Below are positions 15,574-19,637 of a stretch of 19,637 bases of DNA, in pieces; the stretch's first letter is position 1; every line of letters begins with the position of its first letter. The translations under genes were made by a program, and so were the position numbers. Under the pieces are notes generated by a model. That model had not been told where the DNA came from and did not search any database. It was given only the letters and a program-made list of their open reading frames with translations. Source of the stretch: Anaerolineae bacterium (GTDB taxonomy: Bacteria; Chloroflexota; Anaerolineae; Aggregatilineales; UBA3940); NCBI GenBank assembly GCA_020852775.1, contig JADZAD010000039.1, forward strand, positions 1 to 19,637, written 5' to 3'.

Positions 15574-16077
15574 ATGGAAGACCAACCAAAAACTAATACT
15601 TCATCTACCCCACCCTCCCGCTCAACGATCTTCAATGGCGGTGTGACCATCGTCCACGGAAATGTCGGGCCGTTTGGTGTGGTTGGGAACAACAGCAGCA
15701 TTCAGGCCGACTATATCGCCGGTGGTGATATGGTTATCCATCAGCCCCGGGCTGAGGAGCAAACCCGGTTTGCTGACCTCCTGAGCGATCTCAAGGAGAT
15801 CATCAATAAGGCAAAGTCTGCAGGTGAACTGGATGGGCAGCTTGCGCAGCAGGCAATTGACAGCCTCAGCGAGGCGGCAGAACTGGCACAGGACAAGCAG
15901 CCAGCCGATCCTCCGAAAAAGAAGAATGCTATTCTGCAGAAACTGAGCTTCGTAACGGACCTGATCGATACAGCCGTGGATACATTCAATGGGGCCGGAT
16001 CGGGCCCGGCAAAGGTACTGCTGCATGCCCTCCCGATTCTGGGCCTACTCCTCAAGATAGCTGCGCGGATATTCTGA
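15574..16077 (+). CDS. Small protein with shared GN-rich motif and hydrophobic C-terminal helix, candidate effector/partner
   Basis: I do not recognise a named family in this 167-aa protein. A polar Ser/Thr/Pro N-terminus (1-18) is followed by a Gly/Val/Asn-rich beta-prone segment (20-57). That segment contains residues 22-41 that match the NACHT-FGE neighbour, plus AGGDMVIHQ (49-57). A charged helical region (~60-108) and a linker PADPPKKK (110-117) come next. An amphipathic helix region (~118-138) and a hydrophobic helix (~146-165, Leu/Ile/Ala-rich with flanking Lys/Arg) complete it. Such an end could insert in or bind a membrane. It is divergent from the NACHT-FGE gene and overlaps the NACHT-HEAT gene tail-to-tail by 33 bp. 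The Shine-Dalgarno is weak (AGGGAAG before ATG 15574). Expression and role are inferred only; a cell-death effector or adaptor is a hypothesis. Confidence 0.75.
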   Translation: MEDQPKTNTSSTPPSRSTIFNGGVTIVHGNVGPFGVVGNNSSIQADYIAGGDMVIHQPRAEEQTRFADLLSDLKEIINKAKSAGELDGQLAQQAIDSLSEAAELAQDKQPADPPKKKNAILQKLSFVTDLIDTAVDTFNGAGSGPAKVLLHALPILGLLLKIAARIF

Positions 16078-19000
16078 TCCCCCGCCCAGCAGTGGCGGTG
16101 CGAGCCGGGCGCGTGCCACGACACGGCTCAGGGTGATCAGCAGGTCATTCTGTGTCTGTGTCTCCCGCTCCCATGAAGCGCGGGCGGGCTGCTCACGGAT
16201 CAGGTCCGAAAGCAGGTAGCACAGATTCATGATCTCCGGCCCATCCATAGGCGGATCAGCAAGAGAGTAGTTCAGCCGGCCCAGTGCGATACCTGCCGCG
16301 GCACGAACCTCGGCAGGCCCGTGCTTGATCAGGCTCAGGAGTGTATCCTTCACGCCAGGCCATGCGATCCGTGTATTGGAAAGGCCGTGGATTGCAGCCA
16401 GCCTGACCCCGATACTCTCTCCGTTTGTAGCTGCTTCCAGCAGCACCTGCAGCACTGCCGGTGTTTCGTCCTGGGCGGTGCTGATCACTTCGAGCGCGTA
16501 GGCACGCAGTTCGGTCGAATGATGAGTGGCGTGTCGCACCCCGACCTTACGCAGGATCGCCAGGTCCATCAGGTCTTCGGTCACCGCCGGTGGGAGTGGG
16601 ACGTGCGCTTTCAGGCAGGCGACGATTTCTTCTCCCAGGTATTGTGCGTGGTAAGGCATGGCGCGCACCAGTGCGGCGAGCGCATGATCAGGCAGCCCAC
16701 GCAGCCGGGAAAGGGCATTGATGGCTTTGCTGCCCATGCCGTGTTCCGCGATCGGGGCCAGTGAGATCAGGTAATCGATCAACTCATCACCGGGGTCATT
16801 CAGCCGGGCGATAGTATCAAGCGCCGCCTCACGGACGATGACCTCACGGTCACTCAGGAGCAGTTGCAGGCCTTGCCGCACCGCTTCATTCGGGTTGGTG
16901 TACTGACAGAACGCCCGCGCTACTGCGCAGCGCACCAAGTAGATCGGATCACTGACGGTGTGCATCAGCATGTGCAACACACGAGGCTCAGTTAAGCCTT
17001 TACGCGCCAGTGGTTCGACCACCGACTCCCGGATGCTGTCAACCGGGTCTCCGAGCCGCTCGATGAGTGCTTCGAGGACGTCCGGGCTCTGGTTAAGTGA
17101 GACCCCAAGAGCCGCAGTAGCGGCGCGGCGGATAGCGACATCACGCTCACGCGCCCAGGCAATCAACTGGCGGACAACCTCCGCCGGGAGTTCAACCGGG
17201 CGGCTGAGGGCGGTAATTGCGGCTACACGCACCCCGGGATTCATGTCAGCGATTGTCCTGCAGATAGCGGTCAGGGCGCTATCGGGGAGGTATGACACCC
17301 CGGAGAGCACATCGATAGCCCCCTGCCGGATATCCGGGTTGTCGTCGTCGATCAACTGAAGAAGTTCGCCGATCACCAGCGGCGGAAGCGTACCAATCTG
17401 CTGGAGCACTCGCAGGCCCAGGCGCCGCCGGACATGTGAAGTGCTGTGCAGGAACTCAATCCACATGTTCAGCGCATCATACGGGATCGGCGTCGCGCCT
17501 TCGAGCGTCTGCTGGCTGGCTTCGCTGATCCGCTCATCTGAGTCTCGGGTAAAGGTCAGCAGCAGGACATATGCATCCCGGCTCAGGGTTTCCATCCGCC
17601 CCAGTGCGGAGGCGATTGCGCGGCGCACCAGCGGTGGTGCGTCTTTGCCATACGTGACAAGTGTGGCCCCCGCCTCGTCCAGGTGGGACTTCCAGAAGGT
17701 GGCTGCGTCAACGGCGAATGCCTGCTGGAACTCATCCATACCACCGAGGTGACTGAGGATAGTTTGCAGTGCGATCTGGCTGGCTGATGTCCCGTCGAGA
17801 TTAGCCAGATGGCGGCGGGCCTGGTTGAAGATGTAGCTGAAGCGCCCGGTACTTTCGCGGTCACCTTTCAGCCACAGGTCAAGCAGCCCTGTGACCACGC
17901 GGCGTGTGATCTCAGGCCGGACTTCGATCCCTTCACCCAGTAGTTGTGCCGCGAAGAACAGATCACGGTGCAGCAGGTCTTCGAAGGGAGTGGGAGCGTT
18001 TGTATTGAACCCGGTCAGTGCGCCGCTCTCGGTCAGTACTGCCGCCTCAATCAGGTCTGACACGTCATCGCGAGAGCGCAGCGCCGTAAAGCTGAGGGCA
18101 AGCGTGATCACCCGGTACCAGACAGGGTCATGCAGGTGCTCACGCACCCGCTCGACGGCAGTGCGGTAGCCGGAGATGATGAAGCGTGCCGCAAAGTATT
18201 CCTGCAGCGCGTGATAGATAAAGCCATAGCGTTGAGGAGCAAGCTCAACCAGCACTCCGGATGATGTACGGGCCCTGCCAATCAGATCATCAACCGCCTC
18301 CTCCACCCGGAGATCATTGGCCTCCGGATGCAGGTCCCGGTAGATACGCTGCAGAATACGGCGCAGTTCGCGTTCATGCAGCGTACCGGACGGGCGTGAG
18401 GATTGCAGCCAGTATGCCAGCTCGCCCAGGATGAGCGGAACCTCATTCTCCAGGACGATAGGGTGGCTGGCTGACCGCTGTGGCAGCCGCCACTCTTTGG
18501 AGAGCTCCTCCACGACCATCTGGTAGATAGCGACACGATGCGCGGGAATATGGCCGGGTACGTGCAGCCCCGCGAGCATCCGGAGGATCAGCGGGAGATT
18601 GCAGATTCGCATCAGCCGGGGGTTCCCGGTAATCGTCCGAACCAGCGGCATCGTCTCCGTCACCGCGTGCTTCATCACGTCATCGTCGCTGACCAGCGGG
18701 CGCTGTGCGCGGGTCAGTGTCGCCTTCCATTTCAGCAGGAAGTTACCAATCTGACCGCGATCCAGGGTGCGCAGCAGGTACCGCTTGAACTGCGAGGTGA
18801 GTGGTGCGACGGACTGGGCATCCAGCCGCCCTGTGACCACCACGCGGTTCCCCTGCCCGGCCCACAGGGGGCCGTAATGCGCCACCGAGGATGTCACCAG
18901 CCGGCGATGTGCATCGGTGACCGTCTGGTCGATGCCGTCCAGCAGAATCAGGCATTGCCCGTTGGCGATCAGGCGGGATAGCAGCGCTGCCGTACTGTCG

Positions 19001-19637
19001 TCGTTGGCATCCCGTGTGAGGGTACGCAGGATGAAGTCGGGGAGCTGCTCATCTGGCAGGCGATCCTCGACATAGCTGCTGAGGTCAACGTAGAGCGGCA
19101 GCGGGCGAGACAGCCTGAACGTGATAGCGCCGTCCGGGGTGCTGCCGATCTCGATCCCTTCAGCCTCGTTTTCCACCAGAATCCGGGCGTTCTCCAGGGC
19201 GAGATAACGCAGCAGAGTCGTTTTACCGGAACCACTGTCACCGAGGATGAAGATCAGCGGGCTGGTATCAAGGGCATCCTGTACCGGCAGGCTGACACGC
19301 CGGTCGAGATCACCGATCATCAGCGGCAGGTCAGGATCATAGAGTTCCGGGTTCCGGTAGGTAGCGGTCTGGTAGCGCGTCAGGCGTTCGGGCGTTGTAT
19401 TTGCCGAGAATGGTGCCAGCCGCAGCGGGATGTAGATGTCGCTGATTGGGACGGTGGCATTCGCGCTGCGCGGATAGCCGCGTGGATCGATCCGTCCCAC
19501 CTTGTCTGTGACCAGCGCCAGGTAGTTCAGCAGTGTCGTGGCGTTATCAAACTGGTCAGGCTTCGAGAAGTTGTAGTACTCCGAAGGCGCGCCGGGGGCG
19601 TGGGCCGTCTCACCGAGGCTGCTCAGGATTTCCGCCA
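16045..19637 (-). CDS. NACHT (STAND) ATPase with C-terminal HEAT-repeat domain (N-terminus outside window)
   Basis: The frame is open to the right edge of the window, so the GTG at 19500 is an internal codon; about 45 residues precede it and the true start lies outside. Numbering from 19500: a DIYIPLRL motif (~21-28), also seen as LYVPL before the first NACHT, precedes Walker A GDSGSGKT (87-94). Walker B is CLILLDGIDQT (183-193), with Gln192 where Glu is usual. VVVTGRLD (220-227) is sensor-like, and YGFIYHALQEYFAARFI (425-441) is the winged-helix motif. From ~620 to ~1130 the protein is alpha-helical with HEAT-like units (for example residues 821-829, 850-866 and 884-898), a likely ligand- or partner-sensing array. 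It ends in a variable Arg/Gly/Ser tail that overlaps the small gene by 33 bp. Transcription comes from beyond the window. Confidence 0.88.
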   Translation of the reverse strand, partial: AEILSSLGETAHAPGAPSEYYNFSKPDQFDNATTLLNYLALVTDKVGRIDPRGYPRSANATVPISDIYIPLRLAPFSANTTPERLTRYQTATYRNPELYDPDLPLMIGDLDRRVSLPVQDALDTSPLIFILGDSGSGKTTLLRYLALENARILVENEAEGIEIGSTPDGAITFRLSRPLPLYVDLSSYVEDRLPDEQLPDFILRTLTRDANDDSTAALLSRLIANGQCLILLDGIDQTVTDAHRRLVTSSVAHYGPLWAGQGNRVVVTGRLDAQSVAPLTSQFKRYLLRTLDRGQIGNFLLKWKATLTRAQRPLVSDDDVMKHAVTETMPLVRTITGNPRLMRICNLPLILRMLAGLHVPGHIPAHRVAIYQMVVEELSKEWRLPQRSASHPIVLENEVPLILGELAYWLQSSRPSGTLHERELRRILQRIYRDLHPEANDLRVEEAVDDLIGRARTSSGVLVELAPQRYGFIYHALQEYFAARFIISGYRTAVERVREHLHDPVWYRVITLALSFTALRSRDDVSDLIEAAVLTESGALTGFNTNAPTPFEDLLHRDLFFAAQLLGEGIEVRPEITRRVVTGLLDLWLKGDRESTGRFSYIFNQARRHLANLDGTSASQIALQTILSHLGGMDEFQQAFAVDAATFWKSHLDEAGATLVTYGKDAPPLVRRAIASALGRMETLSRDAYVLLLTFTRDSDERISEASQQTLEGATPIPYDALNMWIEFLHSTSHVRRRLGLRVLQQIGTLPPLVIGELLQLIDDDNPDIRQGAIDVLSGVSYLPDSALTAICRTIADMNPGVRVAAITALSRPVELPAEVVRQLIAWARERDVAIRRAATAALGVSLNQSPDVLEALIERLGDPVDSIRESVVEPLARKGLTEPRVLHMLMHTVSDPIYLVRCAVARAFCQYTNPNEAVRQGLQLLLSDREVIVREAALDTIARLNDPGDELIDYLISLAPIAEHGMGSKAINALSRLRGLPDHALAALVRAMPYHAQYLGEEIVACLKAHVPLPPAVTEDLMDLAILRKVGVRHATHHSTELRAYALEVISTAQDETPAVLQVLLEAATNGESIGVRLAAIHGLSNTRIAWPGVKDTLLSLIKHGPAEVRAAAGIALGRLNYSLADPPMDGPEIMNLCYLLSDLIREQPARASWERETQTQNDLLITLSRVVARARLAPPLLGGGSEYPRSYLEE

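Noticed and set aside
19498..19500. GTG at 19500 as the start of the NACHT-HEAT gene
   Set aside because: The frame stays open for 45 more codons to the window edge with plausible protein sequence, and no ribosome-binding site is evident there.
8547..19637. Prophage or transposon origin of the accessory region
   Set aside because: No integrase, transposase, terminal inverted repeats, target duplications or phage structural genes are visible.

Overview
The window is a GC-rich bacterial chromosome segment that reads most like a Chloroflexota (Anaerolineae-type) genome. This is inferred from gene style, not from a marker-gene search. The reasons are a phosphofructokinase of the GGGGT/PKTIDND subgroup, a sortase next to a huge PMT-family glycosyltransferase, Pro/Thr-rich linkers in surface proteins, tRNA genes without an encoded CCA, and two large NACHT-type STAND ATPases with C-terminal accessory domains.

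Positions 1-8500 are mostly housekeeping. They hold the C-terminal 60% of phosphoenolpyruvate carboxylase (cut by the window edge), a convergent two-TM protein of unknown function, a histidine phosphatase, 6-phosphofructokinase, tRNA-Arg(CCG) with a near-ideal promoter and terminator, a ClpC-type AAA+ unfoldase, a membrane-anchored TPR protein, and tRNA-Pro(TGG), also with its own promoter and terminator. An 18-bp tandem, partly palindromic repeat lies in the leader between the histidine phosphatase and pfk genes.

Positions 8547-12520 (minus strand) form a likely cell-envelope cluster: a 913-aa PMT/ArnT-like glycosyltransferase with a very large C-terminal exterior part, a class D/E-like sortase with the His/Cys/Arg triad, and a 66-residue tail-anchored membrane protein. 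No sortase substrate is visible in the window.

Positions 12589-19637 are the accessory part and the most interesting. A NACHT ATPase with a C-terminal FGE-sulfatase/C-type-lectin-like domain (minus) is divergent from a 167-aa protein (plus). The small protein overlaps tail-to-tail by 33 bp with a second NACHT ATPase carrying a HEAT-repeat C-terminus (minus, N-terminus outside the window). The NACHT-FGE protein and the small protein share a Gly/Asn-rich beta-prone motif just upstream of their main domains (9 of 20 positions identical, most others conservative). The small protein ends in a hydrophobic helix. I infer a candidate two-STAND conflict/cell-death module in which the small protein may be an effector or signalling partner recruited through the shared, possibly amyloid-like motif. 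The second NACHT has Gln in place of the usual Walker B Glu. The FGE-like domain lacks the catalytic cysteine pair, so it is more likely a sensor or binding module than an enzyme.
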